Positions 31,080 to 41,876 of a stretch of DNA of 64,000 nucleotides are shown here, piece by piece (within the stretch, counting starts at the first letter, position 1; every line of letters starts with the position of its first letter). Source of the stretch: Isochrysis galbana (Eukaryota > Haptophyta > Isochrysidales > Isochrysidaceae); NCBI GenBank assembly GCA_018136815.1, contig CM030934.1, positions 6,713,373 to 6,777,372 on the forward strand. Direction: 5' to 3'. The position numbers and the translations under genes were made by a program. Under the pieces are notes generated by a model, which saw only the letters and a program-made list of their open reading frames with translations, ran no database searches and was not told where the DNA came from.

Positions 31080-31240
31080 TTCTGGTTGTCATAGTTTAAT
31101 CCTAGTGCTGAGGGACCGTGCCTCATCGGCAACGGAGCCCCTCCCCCGCGATGGGGTGTGTGCGCGGTTGGCGCATGGCTCGTCCGGTGTATGTGACTAG
31201 GGATGCTAGCCAACAAGACGCTCTACAAGACTATAATTTC
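31080..31240 (+). repeat. Dispersed repeat A, copy 3 (uninterrupted)
   Basis: Contiguous copy: AGTTTAATCCTAGTGCTGAG, GGCAACGGAGCCCC, GCGATGGGGTGTGTGCGCGG, GGCTCGTCCGGTGT and GCTAGCCAACAAGACGCTC. It serves as the empty-site paralogue for the retroposon insertion at 17790-18566. Confidence 0.85.
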
Positions 31241-31628
31241 TGAGAACGTGGAACGTGGTACCGGTACCGGTACCACGTACATGTACCATGGTACCCCCGC
31301 TCCCCCGCCGAGAGACGAAGACGAGAGACGAGAGACCACTCCAACCTCTACAACACTAGCGCGCTCAACTATCGTTAAAACGACAGGGTCATGGAGCGTG
31401 CCCCGTTCCACTCGTCCCTATCCGCTCTCCGCCCCCCCCGCGCCGCGCCGGCCGGACTTCTTCGTCCTCATTGATAGTTTTTATATACGTCTTCTCTGTC
31501 ACGATGCTGGCTGACCCGCCCCAGAAACAGGCGTTCCAAGGGCCACTGATGATGTGCACGCCGTGCGCATGTCGAGGTCATTGCAACTCATCACACCTGG
31601 CCCATGTCATTCTATAGTCTATAGTAAA

Positions 31629-32000
31629 CCCAGATGGAACAATAGGCTTCTAATAGGTTCTATTAAAAGGTCAAGAGGCCCAGTAGACCTGTTACCTGTT
31701 AATAGGAATAGGTAATAGGTAAAAAAAACCTTTTAATATTCTCGCCTCGCGCGTGGCTATAGGTACCGCTATCGTAGCCACGCCCAGATCATCTTAGATC
31801 CCTTCCTCTCCCTAGTAACCAAGCTCAGAAGTCAAAAGCCAATCATATTCATATTATAAATCATACTGATAAATCTATAATATTAGTAAAATGTGTTTTA
31901 TTTTGACCTATTACGGACCTATTGCGACCTGTTAACATGTCCTCTTAATAGGAAGAGGCCCCCGAAACCTGTTGACCTTGTACCTGTTGTCCCATCTGGG
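31629..32000. mobile_element. Foldback MITE, about 372 bp, with 8-9 bp target duplication
   Basis: Terminal inverted repeats begin CCCAGATGGAACAATAGG on the left and CCCAGATGGGACAACAGG on the reversed right end. Similarity between the arms extends for roughly 100 bases. ATAGTAAA(C) is repeated directly at 31621-31629 and 32001-32009. There is no coding capacity. Long inverted repeats with an 8-9 bp duplication suggest a Mutator-like or hAT-like non-autonomous element. A retroposon-B 3' fragment (CCTTTTAATATTCTCGCC) lies inside. Confidence 0.8.
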
Positions 32001-32189
32001 ATAGTAAACGATGGGGGTATTTATATTTATATTATTTATTCTAGCTCTAGCTCTAGCCCGGTCATTCACTGGGGGGTGCGGAGGGCACCATCGGTAATGG
32101 GCAAACGAGGGCCTAAAAATATAAAATCTGAAGATTCCGAGCTAACATCTACGACAGTCTGGGTTTCTCTACGTACCTTACTACTACCC

Positions 32190-32475
32190 ACATCGCAACT
32201 AAGTTTATACTTCGACTTCGTTCGCCCATGGCCCATGGGGGGGCACGAGCCCCCCTCCCCCTCTCTCTCCACTCCTCCCCTGCCATGGGGGATAACCACC
32301 CATGCTCTTGGCATGCCTGATGGCTTGCCAGGAGCAGACTGCCCTGCTGGCCCACTCTCTCTCTGGCAAGCTCGCCTGCCTCGCTCGCGCTCGCCCTGGC
32401 CGGTCGTGGCTAGCCCATCGCTCCAATCCCCCCTGGGACTAGCACGTCTGTTGTGGCTGGTGTGGCCGGGGCCAC
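32190..32475 (+). repeat. Retroposon B, 5' part only
   Basis: Matches 17798-18020: AACTAAGTTTATACTT, CCATGGGGGGGCACG, GGAACC/GATAACCACCCATGCTC and the GGC(A)TGCCTGATGGCTTGCC block. Similarity is lost after about 32440, where a different GC-rich sequence follows up to 32700. The 3' half of the family is absent. Confidence 0.75.
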
Positions 32476-32992
32476 GGGCCGTGTGGTGCGACGCGAGTCG
32501 CACGCACCTGCTCGGCCTAAGATGGGGGGTGCGGTCGCTTGCGCCAGCGACTGACTGCTCCGAATGAACTAGGGGGCCGCCCTCAGCGGGGGGGCCGAAG
32601 GAGAGGAGAGGCGCGCCGGCGCGCTCTATGGCGACCAACGATAAAGTTAGTTGCGTAGGCGGAGGGAGAGGAGGGGAGCGGCGCGCGCCCCCCATCTCCT
32701 ATTTTTAAAAGATAGTTGTTGTTGAGACCTGACGAGAGCCCTAAGGACTATGACTCCCCACGTTTGCACGAATTCGTCTACCATCCAGAGTTGCACACCG
32801 CAAAATGGCGGGATGGGGAAAAGATAACATCCTCAGTGGGGGAAGCCAGTAAAACCAGGTGAGCATTAAAGATTAGGATAAGGTAAAAAGGGTGAAAGAC
32901 AGAGAGGCTACCGAGATTGTGCGACAGAATGGCACGCCGGCCACCTCCTTATCCCTCGCGTACGGTAAACTTCTGCAATGATGTTGCCTGTA
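32476..32992. other. Intergenic, no gene recognised
   Basis: GC-rich to 32700, then mixed sequence running into the 3' flank of the leftward glycosyltransferase. No supported feature. Confidence 0.5.
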
Positions 32993-34888
32993 TCATACCG
33001 CGGATGCATCCTCACCGGGGTTGGCCTCTCGCAAGAAGCAGCACTTGAAATGACGAGCAGGTGTAAGTGGGCACATGGTGCCGTTCCATCGCGGAAGGAA
33101 ACCACGCCAGCCGCCGGCATTGTCCTCGAGAGGGGGTAGCAAATCGCACGCCACACGTGCACGCGTCCAGCCCCACGTTGCACAGCTCTGCGAGCAGTCT
33201 GCTACCACCTTGGGAAAGGGCACCTTGACTTCCCATGCAGCTTTCACCTCTGGGTACAGGGTCGGAGTCACCTTGTGCACAACGATCGCCTTGGCCAGCA
33301 TGCCAGGCTTTGCAAAATTTTGCGAATTATACCACGGCCAAAACCATCCCTTCTCCGGCAGATGAATTAGATGCACCTTTCGCCTATTGCCCGCGCCATC
33401 AGCACCTACGCCGCTCCCTGTCTCAGGACGGGCGTTGGTTGCGCTTTCGGAGATATTGACTCGAGCGCCATCGCCCGAGGAGGCGGCAATCAGCTTCGTC
33501 ACGGTGCGCCACACATTGTATGAGATCCCCGCATCTTCATGATGCCACATGTGAATGGACGCAGGTTGTGCAGCACACTCCGCTGCACTTTTGCACGGAG
33601 TGCCATAGTCGTTTCTCGCACGAGCGACCGTTGTCCAATCACGAAAACGCTCATCGGCGGCGACCTCCAAGGCTAGAGCGCGCGACATGCACGTAAGCGT
33701 CCCTGTGCCCTGCAAGCGAGGGAATAGGTGATGAGGTAAGTATGTAAGCACCACTCGGTTGCGGCTTTGGACGTCCTCCCTTCTGGACAGGCCAAACAGG
33801 GGAGAGAACTAGTGAAGGTGTGGAGTGCACCCTCCCGTTCCAGACAGGCCAAAGATGGGAGAGAGCTAGTGAAGGGTTGGAGTGCACAGTGCATCTCATA
33901 GCACATGCCGGATCTCTTCATGGCGGAGCACTCTGCAATCTTCTCTGCCACATCGCGAGCACATACCATCAGTGGCCCTGGAGAGGAGGTGCAGACGCGC
34001 AATCACCTGTGGAAACGGGCCCTCGGCTCTTTCGCACTTATTCCTCGGGTCCTCCATCTGATTGATGGCGTCCATGGGTCCGCCCCAACCACCACCACAT
34101 GCTTGAAAATCATAGTGCGGGATCCAGCCACGCCATCGAATGTACGACAGGAGTATGAGAGGATGGCGACTGTCTCCGGCTGCCTTCTCTGCAGCAGCAA
34201 GAGCACCTGCAAGATGCGCGCCGTGGATGAGAGAGTCGTCGTCAGTCTTGCAAAAGAAACGTGCGCCAGAGCGCTTCGGCGCTTCAAGCCACCACGCGGC
34301 TGACTTCTCGCTCGCCTTGCCGACATTGGGGATGCCTTCACGAGCGTTCACGAATACGGCGTCACCATGCTCATTGAATTCTAGCGCCAGTTTCGCTTGC
34401 ATATCACGCCCGGGGGGACTACCATAGTACGAGTCGCCGAAGACGTACTCCGCTGCCAGGTGAGGGCCTTCCCCTGGCACTCGGCCGTCACCGCGTCGCC
34501 CTCCTGACTCGCTCGAGAAACGTCGGAGCAGGTTGCGCTGCTCAAAATTAGGAGGGTACGAGACGACCCCAAGCAAGACATATGGCGCGCCCGCCGACTC
34601 GTCGCGCCTGGGCAAGCCCTTGTGACGCGATGACTGCTCGTCTGAATCATCGTCCGAGTCATCGTCCGAGATGTGAGTAGACGAGCCTTGACCGGCGCTG
34701 TACTGCCGCTCTGTCGCGCTGAGCGGCGCGTGACGCACGGGGGGGGCGGCTGAATGCGACGGCCCGCGGAAGACGAAGCCCAGCACGAAGCAGCCGAGGC
34801 ACAGCAGGATGCTCAGCACGCGGCGCTCCGAGTCGAGCAGGTTCATCGCGGCGCAGCGCCAGGAATGGGAAGCCAGTCCGTTCCTCAT
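32993..34888 (-). CDS. GT31-like (galactosyltransferase-family) type II membrane glycosyltransferase
   Basis: Exons 34888-34007 and 33709-32993 with a 297-nt phase-0 intron (CAG|GTGATT to CAG|GGC), 532 residues. A short cytoplasmic end is followed by one signal-anchor helix (VLSILLCLGCFVLGFVF) and a Ser/Asp-rich stem, the layout of a Golgi enzyme. The catalytic part has YVLLGVVSYPPNFEQRNLLR, then FVNAREGIPNVGKASEKSAAWWLE. The metal-binding DDD is in FFCKTDDDSLIHG near residue 216, and exon 2 supplies a GTGTLTCMSRAL segment and HHEDAGIS. These match the order of GT31 motifs (DxD, then G-G-Y-x-x-S, then ED). It would transfer a hexose or HexNAc from a nucleotide sugar. Donor and acceptor cannot be told. 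The start is the first ATG in frame; a second lies 14 codons later. Confidence 0.75.
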
Positions 34889-35160
34889 GTTCACTCTACA
34901 AATCCTCCTCTCTCACACACGGATCGAGAAGAGACTTTCTCTTTAGGTTTAGAGTAAATAATGAGAAGCACAGGAATTTTCTTGTAGGATGTGCAAGATC
35001 TAAGCCTGAGACTGGCAACGTCGTCTACAAGAAACATCTGAAGATTCTGGGCTAGAGGCTAGAGCTTCGCAGCCGACAGCGCTTCGCAGCCAGTACGCGC
35101 CGGCGCCGATGGCTCCGGCGGCCGCCAGAGTGCCTGTGGACCCGCGCAGAGGGGGCAAGG
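34889..35160. other. Upstream flank of the glycosyltransferase gene
   Basis: It contains a CT/AG-rich stretch at 34905-34945 and no recognised gene. Probably holds the leftward gene's promoter. Confidence 0.4.
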
Positions 35161-35161
35161 G

Positions 35162-35599
35162 AGAAGGGAGCCTACAGCCTACACCAAGGCTGCCCATGAT
35201 GCCCTGGTGGAGCAACGGCTCGCGACGCTCGAAGACGTCCGCAAAGCAGTGGAACACTGCCGCGCGACGGGCGAGAGCGCGCGCCGAGCTATACGCTCCG
35301 GCAAGTTCCCTCTAGCCACTGAGGGTGAGGGTAAGGTGCGTCAGGCGCTGTCCCGCGACCGCGACCCTTCCAGCGACAAGGCCGCGTGGGATCACCACTC
35401 GCAGGTGCAGGAAATGCTGTCGGGCCGGCGGAAGCGCGCACGTCTCTTCGAGCTATCGGGCGCTGTCACTCTGCGCGACTTGCGGGCTGAGAAGGAGAAG
35501 AGGGATCAGGAAGAGCTGGAGGTTGCGAGGCGAAGCGAGAAGGTGCAACTCGAGGTTCCCTTTTTTTGTTACACCCCTCTCGTCTATTTAGGTATATAA
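35162..35599 (+). CDS. Hypothetical helical protein fragment
   Basis: A frame open from before 35162 to TAA at 35599, lacking an ATG near its start. It encodes YTKAAHDALVEQRLATLEDV, RKAVEHCRATGESARRAI and a charged helix (LRAEKEKRDQEELEVARRSE) likely to form a coiled coil. A CAG acceptor-like site at about 35150 and a GAG|GTTCCC donor-like site near 35560 would allow it to be one exon. A similarly charged frame lies at 36180-36340. No family recognised. Confidence 0.35.
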   Translation, partial: RREPTAYTKAAHDALVEQRLATLEDVRKAVEHCRATGESARRAIRSGKFPLATEGEGKVRQALSRDRDPSSDKAAWDHHSQVQEMLSGRRKRARLFELSGAVTLRDLRAEKEKRDQEELEVARRSEKVQLEVPFFCYTPLVYLGI

Positions 35600-35925
35600 T
35601 TTATGTCGACCCCTAACTTAGACACTCTCCTTACGTACTCCCCTCCTTTCCATTTCTACTGAGTGGCACGCGTAGGCAGACGAAATTGGCATGCACACTT
35701 TGGCGTCGGTATCTTTGCCGTCTTTCCGGTAACCTTTCTCTCTTTCTCTTAGTTTTAATAGTCTCGACAGCATACTACTGGTCGAGAGGCATGATAAAGT
35801 TGGAGCAAGCCTGCCGAAGCCCTCTAAGAAGGCGGGAGCCGCGCTTGAGCTCCTCTTGAATCGACGATGAAGCACTACTCCCGTCTATTTTTGCGCCTCA
35901 ACTTGGACGATCGACCCGCTCGGGT

Positions 35926-36015
35926 TGAATGAAGAATGCAACCATGCCCGCTGCTGCCCGAGTTGAAGAATGCAACCACTCCCGCTCGAGTTTAAGAATG
36001 CAACCATATGGGCGT
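35926..36015 (+). repeat. Short tandem repeat, about 30 bp unit, three copies
   Basis: Three copies of a unit built on GAAGAATGCAACCA followed by a C/G-rich CCGCTCGAGTT-like segment. The copies differ by a few bases. Non-coding. Confidence 0.8.
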
Positions 36016-36599
36016 CAGACCGCCAACGTCCGCACTTGCACGCCCATGGCCAGCACGCCGGGCGGATGGCGACGTCTTCGGAGGTCAGAGGTCAGAGGAC
36101 TTCACGCAGTTTCGACGCCATTTGCTACTTACTAGCCCCCGTGTGGCGTGGCCCTTCCTCCCTCTTCGCCTGATTCCGCGGAGGTGATGCGAGCGCGCAA
36201 GATGGCGCGGCTCCGCGTCACATACGAGTCGAGCCATGCCGCCTTGGCTGAAGAAGAAGCGGAGGCGGAGATGCGAGCGCAGGTGCGAAGCCGCAGGCGG
36301 AAGACATGCAGAGGAGGCGGCGGCGGCCAAACTGTGGGGCGCCAAGCAGCTGTAGTAGCCTATCCCCTATGGTTATGAGAGTGAGTGTGTGTGCCATTAC
36401 TTGTTCCTAGACAATAAACAATCGCATTGACAAATGCAACTTTGGCAATGACAATGTAGCTGTTTATGGTCTCCAGCTGGGGTTTATGTTTATGATCTCA
36501 GGCTGAGGCTCGTTCCTCGCACGCGCACGCGCTCGCCCGCCGGCCTGCCGCACTTGTCATTGTCCATTGTCCATTGTACTCAGAGTAAAGTGAGTTGAG

Positions 36600-36725
36600 T
36601 TGAGTATTTGAGGATGGCACAACTCATGAGTGTGAGTACTCCCTTCGTTGCCCTACTCATGAGTATGCATACTCTAGTGCCACTTTGGGCACTACTCTAC
36701 TCATACTCATGAGTACTCCCTCTAA
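36600..36725. promoter_or_regulatory. Cluster of CTCATGAG palindromes upstream of the F-box gene
   Basis: ACTCATGAGT occurs three times (near 36621, 36655 and 36705). It is accompanied by ACTCATAC and GAGTACTC half-sites within 125 bases, ending about 75 bases before the ATG at 36798. Regular placement of the same palindrome suggests factor binding or hairpins. The role is inferred from position only. Confidence 0.4.
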
Positions 36726-36797
36726 TCTAGCTCTGGGCTGGCATCCACTAAGGTTAGACGTGCTTTGGGGGCTCTGTTTGGCCGTGCGGGTGGGAGA

Positions 36798-38979
36798 ATG
36801 CTCGGCAGCGCCCAGTTCGAGGTGCATGCGCTGGCGGTGGGCAGCCGCGTGCGGCTGGAGGGGCTGCAGGCGCGCGCCGAGCTCAACGGCACGCATGGCC
36901 GCTTCCTCTACTTCCACCCGCCCAGCGGCCGATGCGCCGTCCGGCTGGCAGAGCAGCACCGCAGCCAGCTCATCCGCGCAAAGCCGGCAAACGTGAAACC
37001 CTTGCCTCCGCTGGCCCAATGGGACGAACACGAGGAGGAGGCGGGGATGCAGCTGATGAGGTTGGCACCCGAACTGCTCTGCACCATCCTGGCCTATCTT
37101 TCGCCCCTCGACCTCCTTCGCGCCGCCGCCACCTGCGTGCAGATGCACCAGGTGAAGCGATCGTACGCAGAGAAGCTGTGGGGCAACTTGCTCTCGCACC
37201 CGAGGCTCAGCCCGTACAGCTGCACCGTTGGTCTACACCCCTTCTTGACATTGGACCCAGAGAACAGATACCGTGCGGCTGCCGATCTCCGGGTGAAGTG
37301 GCGATTGCAAGATGGGCGGGGGATGAACATCGCGTTTGACGCTTTTATCCGGTCCATCGCTGTCGACTACGAGAGGCACCGGATCGCCGTCGGCACGTCG
37401 GAGGGGTTCGTGGCGGTGGCCAGCATTCGACACTATCTTGCCGAGCGGTTGGACGTAGATCCGAGCGAGGCGATGTTTTCACAGGGCTTGCGACCGATAT
37501 ACCACTGCAAGTCCAAGATGGCCGGTGCTCCCCATGAGGCGCAGGTGCTCGGCCTCGCAATGGATGGCGGTACGGGGCTGCTCGTCAGCGGAGATGGCGC
37601 GCCGCACTGGAGGACGGATCTGGAGTGCCGACAGCCAACCCTAAAGATATGGAAGCTGGCGGCCGACCGCGACCAGATGTCCGGCGGCGATATATCCATG
37701 AGGGTGCCGTCTGTGAAGGGGACGCTGGTGCACACTCTACACGGTCATCGTGACTCCATCACGAGCGTCGTCATCTTGGGCTACTGCCCGGCGCGTCAGG
37801 ACGTCCAGGCGCACCTGCATGCCGCCTCTGCGTCGCGCGACGGGTCTGTCTACATCTGGCGCCTCTCTGACGGCCAGCGTGTCGGCAAAATCGACGCAGC
37901 GGATCTCGATGGGGTTGAGCATGGAACCTCACTGTGCATCGCGCCGGGGCGGCAAGCCACACGCCTCTTCATCGGCCACGAGTCCGGCCACCTGCTGGAG
38001 TGGGACTGGCCGACTGGAAGGGTTTTGCGCAGTCTCCGGCTCTACGAGACGCCACGCCTGCTGCCATTGGGTCCGCCGACTACCGAAGAGTGCGCCACGC
38101 CCGTCGTCATCCACCGGCTCTACTACCATCATCAAACGGATAGCCTCTCGGTTGGCCTTGACGAGGGCGCGTTTCGCATTGTGCAGTGGAACACTGATGC
38201 ACAGGCGGTCGGCGCGCCTCGCGAGCCTCGCGAAGTACTTGCTTTTGAACGTGGTCCTCGTGAGGAAGCAGAGGACATCTCCTTCCCTCACAAGCACATC
38301 GTCTCGCTCCAGGTGATAGCACTAGCTGTGCATTGCTTTGCTTGGTTGGCTGTAGTGAACGCTACCACGGCATCATTGCGCTCTCTCGTCCTCTTGTGCC
38401 ACGTGCAGCCTTGAAGCTGCAAGCTGCATTAGTGCGCCCATCTTTGATGCCCAGCCCGCCATCGCAGCCGGTGCGTCGACCCCTTCACCATGCCTTCCTT
38501 CCTCGCAGCATGACGGGGACAAGGTCGTGCTGTTGGAAGCAAGCGGTTCGATCGCTCTATGCGCGCTACTCCCATCGAAGAATTCCGTCCGGGCCGACGA
38601 TGCGGACCTTTCTCCCGAGCGGGCTAAGGCACTGACGTTGGAGGATATGGAAGCTCCCAAATATTTGACTTCCCAAGATCCGTGGCTAGGGCAGTGGTCG
38701 GCACAGAGTGCTCGAGCATATCCAGAGCTGCAGGGTCGAAACAAGGTTGGGACGAATGGACCGAGCGCCTCGCTGAGCGAGCCTAATGACGACGAGGACG
38801 AGCGGGGGGACCAGAGGGTAGAACGCTGCCATGACCTGCGCGCTTCAAGTCCATCGTTGACGGCTCTCCCAGCATGGCGCACCTCACGCCTCCGTCCCTA
38901 CCTCACCACGGTTGTGGCAACGCCGCGCTGGCTCGTGCACGACGGGCTCAACAACCAGATCCGGGTCCTCTTCCCTTGA
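36798..38979 (+). CDS. F-box and WD40-repeat protein
   Basis: Exons 36798-38312 and 38509-38979 with a 196-nt phase-0 intron (CAG|GTGATA to CAG|CAT), 661 residues. Residues ~10-50 form an SH3-like 'ELNG' module (VRLEGLQARAELNGTHGRF) common in algal proteins. An F-box lies at about 84-130 (LAPELLCTILAYLSPLDLLR). WD40-type blades follow, the clearest being HTLHGHRDSITSV to SASRDGSVYIWRL (about 312-357) and FIGHESGHLLEWDW. F-box proteins recruit Skp1/cullin E3 ligases, with WD40 propellers binding substrates, so ubiquitin ligase substrate choice is the likely role. The substrate is unknown. The ATG at 36798 is the first in frame and follows the palindrome cluster. Confidence 0.75.
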
Positions 38980-38989
38980 AGTGCAGGCG

Positions 38990-39290
38990 TCCCAAGAAAA
39001 ATTCTCGCCGCGCGCAACTCTGGACCCACTACTTTCACCACAGTTGAAAAAAGGGGGGGCGGGAGCCAACGAGAAGGAGAAAAGCGTTCATTAGGTCTCG
39101 TCCCGTCGAACGTGGACCATCGAGTTTAGTTTTGTTTTCATTGCATAGTTGTAGTTTATTTATAAAAAAGTTTAATGTTCACACCTCACACGGCCCTGGA
39201 CCTCTTTCATACAGCCACGCCCGCGCACCCTCCTACTCCTCCCCAACCTGCCTTGCGGCGGCTCCCCTCGTGCTCGCTACTTAGTAGTTA
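38990..39290 (-). repeat. Two truncated 3' ends of retroposon B
   Basis: ATTCTCGCCGCGCGCAACTC at about 39002 and GTTTAATGTTCACACCTCAC at about 39169, the latter followed by CATACAGCCACGCCCGC and CCTGCCTTGCGGC. They share the tail of the full copies and lack the 5' portion. Confidence 0.6.
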
Positions 39291-39383
39291 ATAATAATAT
39301 AACATCTGAGCTCTGACAGGCTCTGAGCGTTAGTACTACTACTGCCACTAGCCCTAGCCCGGTACTGCGTACTGCGGTACTAA

Positions 39384-39520
39384 AACCTTTGAATATTCTC
39401 ACCTCACTCGCGGCAAAGGAACCACTACTTACACACATCTTGCAGCATACTTTCTACAACCCCACTCCCCCGGCCCTCCCCCGCCCCCGCGCCATCAGGC
39501 GTCAGGCGGCTGCTGCCCCC
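39384..39520 (-). repeat. Truncated 3' end of retroposon B, adjoining repeat C
   Basis: Begins ACCTTTGAATATTCTCACCT on the plus strand, continues with CACACATCTTGCAGC and ends near GCCATCAGGCG, matching the reverse of 18440-18566. Repeat C starts directly after it. Confidence 0.65.
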
Positions 39521-39524
39521 GTGA

Positions 39525-40245
39525 GAGCGCCCTCTCTCTTTCTCTCGAAAGAGAAGGGAAGTTTCCCCACCTTTCTTCCTCCCAGGCGCCTCGCAGATAG
39601 GTTTAATTTGCTATCTCCCCTGCGGTTCTTTATCTGCTTCTGGGGGCAATCAGGTTTAATTTACGACCTCTTCGTATCTCCCCCTTAGGCACATCGCACT
39701 CCTTTCGTCTTATTTGGTAGGTCTCTTGGAATCTTGTGCGGCAGGATTGCCCCTCGTTTCTGTTATGGTGCGATTCCCCTTCCAGACGGGATCGCCGACA
39801 GATCGCCTTCTGATCGTCGTCCGTCGTCGTCTGGCCGGAGTGTTTGGGTTTGATTTTAGTCGAGTTACGTGAGAAAGTCGTGGGGCGAGAGTCGGGTGTT
39901 TTCCTGGGTGTCGTTGTCCGTCGTCCTGTCGCCAGTCGTCATCCGTCGTCGCTCTCGCTCTCGTCGCTCTCGCTCTCGTAACACTCAGACCCTACAGCCT
40001 CGCCTCGCCTCGCCAGCCCCTGCCATCACAGCCCTCCTCTCACTCGCCCTCGCCTCTCGCCACTCGTTCCATGTCGCTCTCGCCGCCGTCCTCGCCCTCG
40101 CTCAAGCCCGCCTGCCCGCCTTCCTCTGCTGACGGGCTTCAGCCCGTCAGCACCTCCGAAGTCGTCTCCCTCGCCGCGCTTGCCGCCGGCTCTGCCCCTT
40201 CCTCATTGCCCTCAGGCCCTATGGGCCATCCCAATTCGTCACCTA
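39525..40245 (+). repeat. Dispersed repeat C, copy 1 (possible retroelement 5' region)
   Basis: Two blocks match the reverse strand of 52080-53345. The first (39536-39665) has CTCTCGAAAGAGAAGG and GCGCCTCGCAGATAGG. The second (39869-40240) has GTGAGAAAGTCGTGGGGCGA, repeated GTCGCTCTCGCTCTC, and a 75-codon frame starting MSLSPPSSPSLKP. A perfect 10-bp hairpin at 40128-40151 (stem GCTGACGGGC, loop TTCA) lies inside. A leader/gag-like start of a retrotransposon is a possibility; no enzyme domain is present. Confidence 0.75.
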
Positions 40246-40329
40246 GGGCCCCAACAACAAAACGTAACCAAATACTAACAAAAGACAAAAGACGCTAAAG
40301 TCGCAAAGGGCCGAAAAGCTAAACTTGAA

Positions 40330-40690
40330 ATCGAGACCGGGCGCGGTGCGTGCCCGTTTTCGACGATCCATCCAGATGAGGGGGCCCGCCAGACACCAAA
40401 TGCACAGGGGCCACCCACACAGTCACGCCAATCGGGCGGGCCGCGCGCCGAAATCTCGTAGAAATCAGCCATCCGTGGAGCCCATTCGACGTTTGACGTC
40501 TCCGGGGGAGGCCCTGAGAGCCCGACTTCGAACTGATGCCGGACGCGCTGCGCGCGCGTTTTCGACGATCCATCTTGATGGGGGGACCCGCCAGACACCA
40601 AATACACAGGGGCCACCCACACAGTCATGCAGTCATGCCAATCGGGCGGGCCGCGCGCCGAAATCTCGTTGGAATCAGCCATCCGTCTAG
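40330..40690. repeat. Direct duplication, about 135 bp copies, 205 bp apart
   Basis: The copies at about 40345-40477 and 40552-40686 share TTTTCGACGATCCATC, CCCGCCAGACACCAAAT, CACAGGGGCCACCCACACAG and AATCGGGCGGGCCGCGCGCC. A minus-strand frame (40275-40748) spans both and so has internal peptide repeats. It is not considered a protein gene. Confidence 0.8.
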
Positions 40691-40749
40691 CCGTGCGCCG
40701 TGGGGGGTCTTTATCGTTGAGGGTCTCAAGAAAACCCCTTTTTAGCATG

Positions 40750-41876
40750 ATAAACAGTCATGTTTATGTGAGTAAATAAGACGCACATTCTTTTTTTGAA
40801 ATTTCGGCGGGGGAACGTGATCATACGGATTTTTACACTGTAGCACTGTAGAGAGGGGATTATACATTATACTTGTAGAACGGGGATTATATTCTTAGAC
40901 AGGGGGCACCGCCCACCCAAACTTGCAGCCCACTTCTAGAGAGGGCCCAAACTTCTGACGCACCAGAGAAGGCCATCCAAACTTCAAGAAAAACTTCTAG
41001 AAGTATTGACCTGAGCCTACCCCCGAAACCGAAGAAAAAGGAACGAGGTGGGGCGGGGGGGCGGGAAGGTGAGAGAAGTGGGGGTGAGGGCGATGTCGAG
41101 CGAGAATCTGGATGAGGAGTGAGCAAATAGTAGCGTAGCGGGCATCTTCAAGAATTTTTCTTCTTCAAGAATTTTTCTTGAAACTCAGTTGTGGTGAGCT
41201 AAGTATAAACTTAGTTGATGAACACCAACGAATGTGCATTGTGCGCATGAATTGGGAAACAACAAACAAACAACACAACACAACCCAAGGAACAAGAGTG
41301 AAACTATGGGCCTAGTATTCTCGATGTAACACATATGCTAAATCAATCGCTGACACCGAAGAGAATGGCTAGGTCTTAGGGGTCGTAGTAGATGGCAGAA
41401 ATTTACAAGCCCAGCATCGGCCACGGACCGAGGCCACACCACCACCCTAACATGAGGCTGTGTGCAGCTTGTGCCTGTGTAGAAGACCTCATTCTATCTT
41501 CAACCTGAGTTACCATTGTGGTATCCCTGTTTGTGAACAACTCTTGTCAGCGTTTAGCGGGTCCAGTCGCACATGAAGACCCCGCTGGATCGAATCAGAG
41601 GAGTCGGCAGCAGCGTGTGAGACGCAGCGTGTTCTATTTGCAGTGTGGGCAACGAGTGCCAGAAATGTTTAACATTGAGCAACGTGACATTGGAGGGAGC
41701 TAGACCTCCTGGTTAGCCTCAAACCAAGATGATCGAGCGCATTAATGGCACAGTTGGCACCAAGCCGCATGGAGCTTGTGCTGTGCTCATTCGGCCCACC
41801 AATCACCCATCATGAAGCCATGGACTCTTGCTCCTTGAGACTAGCCGGCTGAGTGTTGAGAAGGAATGGGTGCGAT
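40750..41876. other. Intergenic, no gene recognised
   Basis: Mixed-composition sequence. It includes TTCAAGAA/TTCTTGAA repeats at 41151-41187 and AACAAACAACACAACACAAC near 41262. No supported gene. Confidence 0.5.

Noticed and set aside
31256..31295. GGTACCGGTACCGGTACC palindrome cluster
   Set aside because: Self-complementary simple sequence with no linked gene or repeat copies in the window; no function can be supported.
40275..40748. 157-codon minus frame with internal peptide repeats
   Set aside because: The peptide repeats follow from the DNA duplication and no start context or family supports it.
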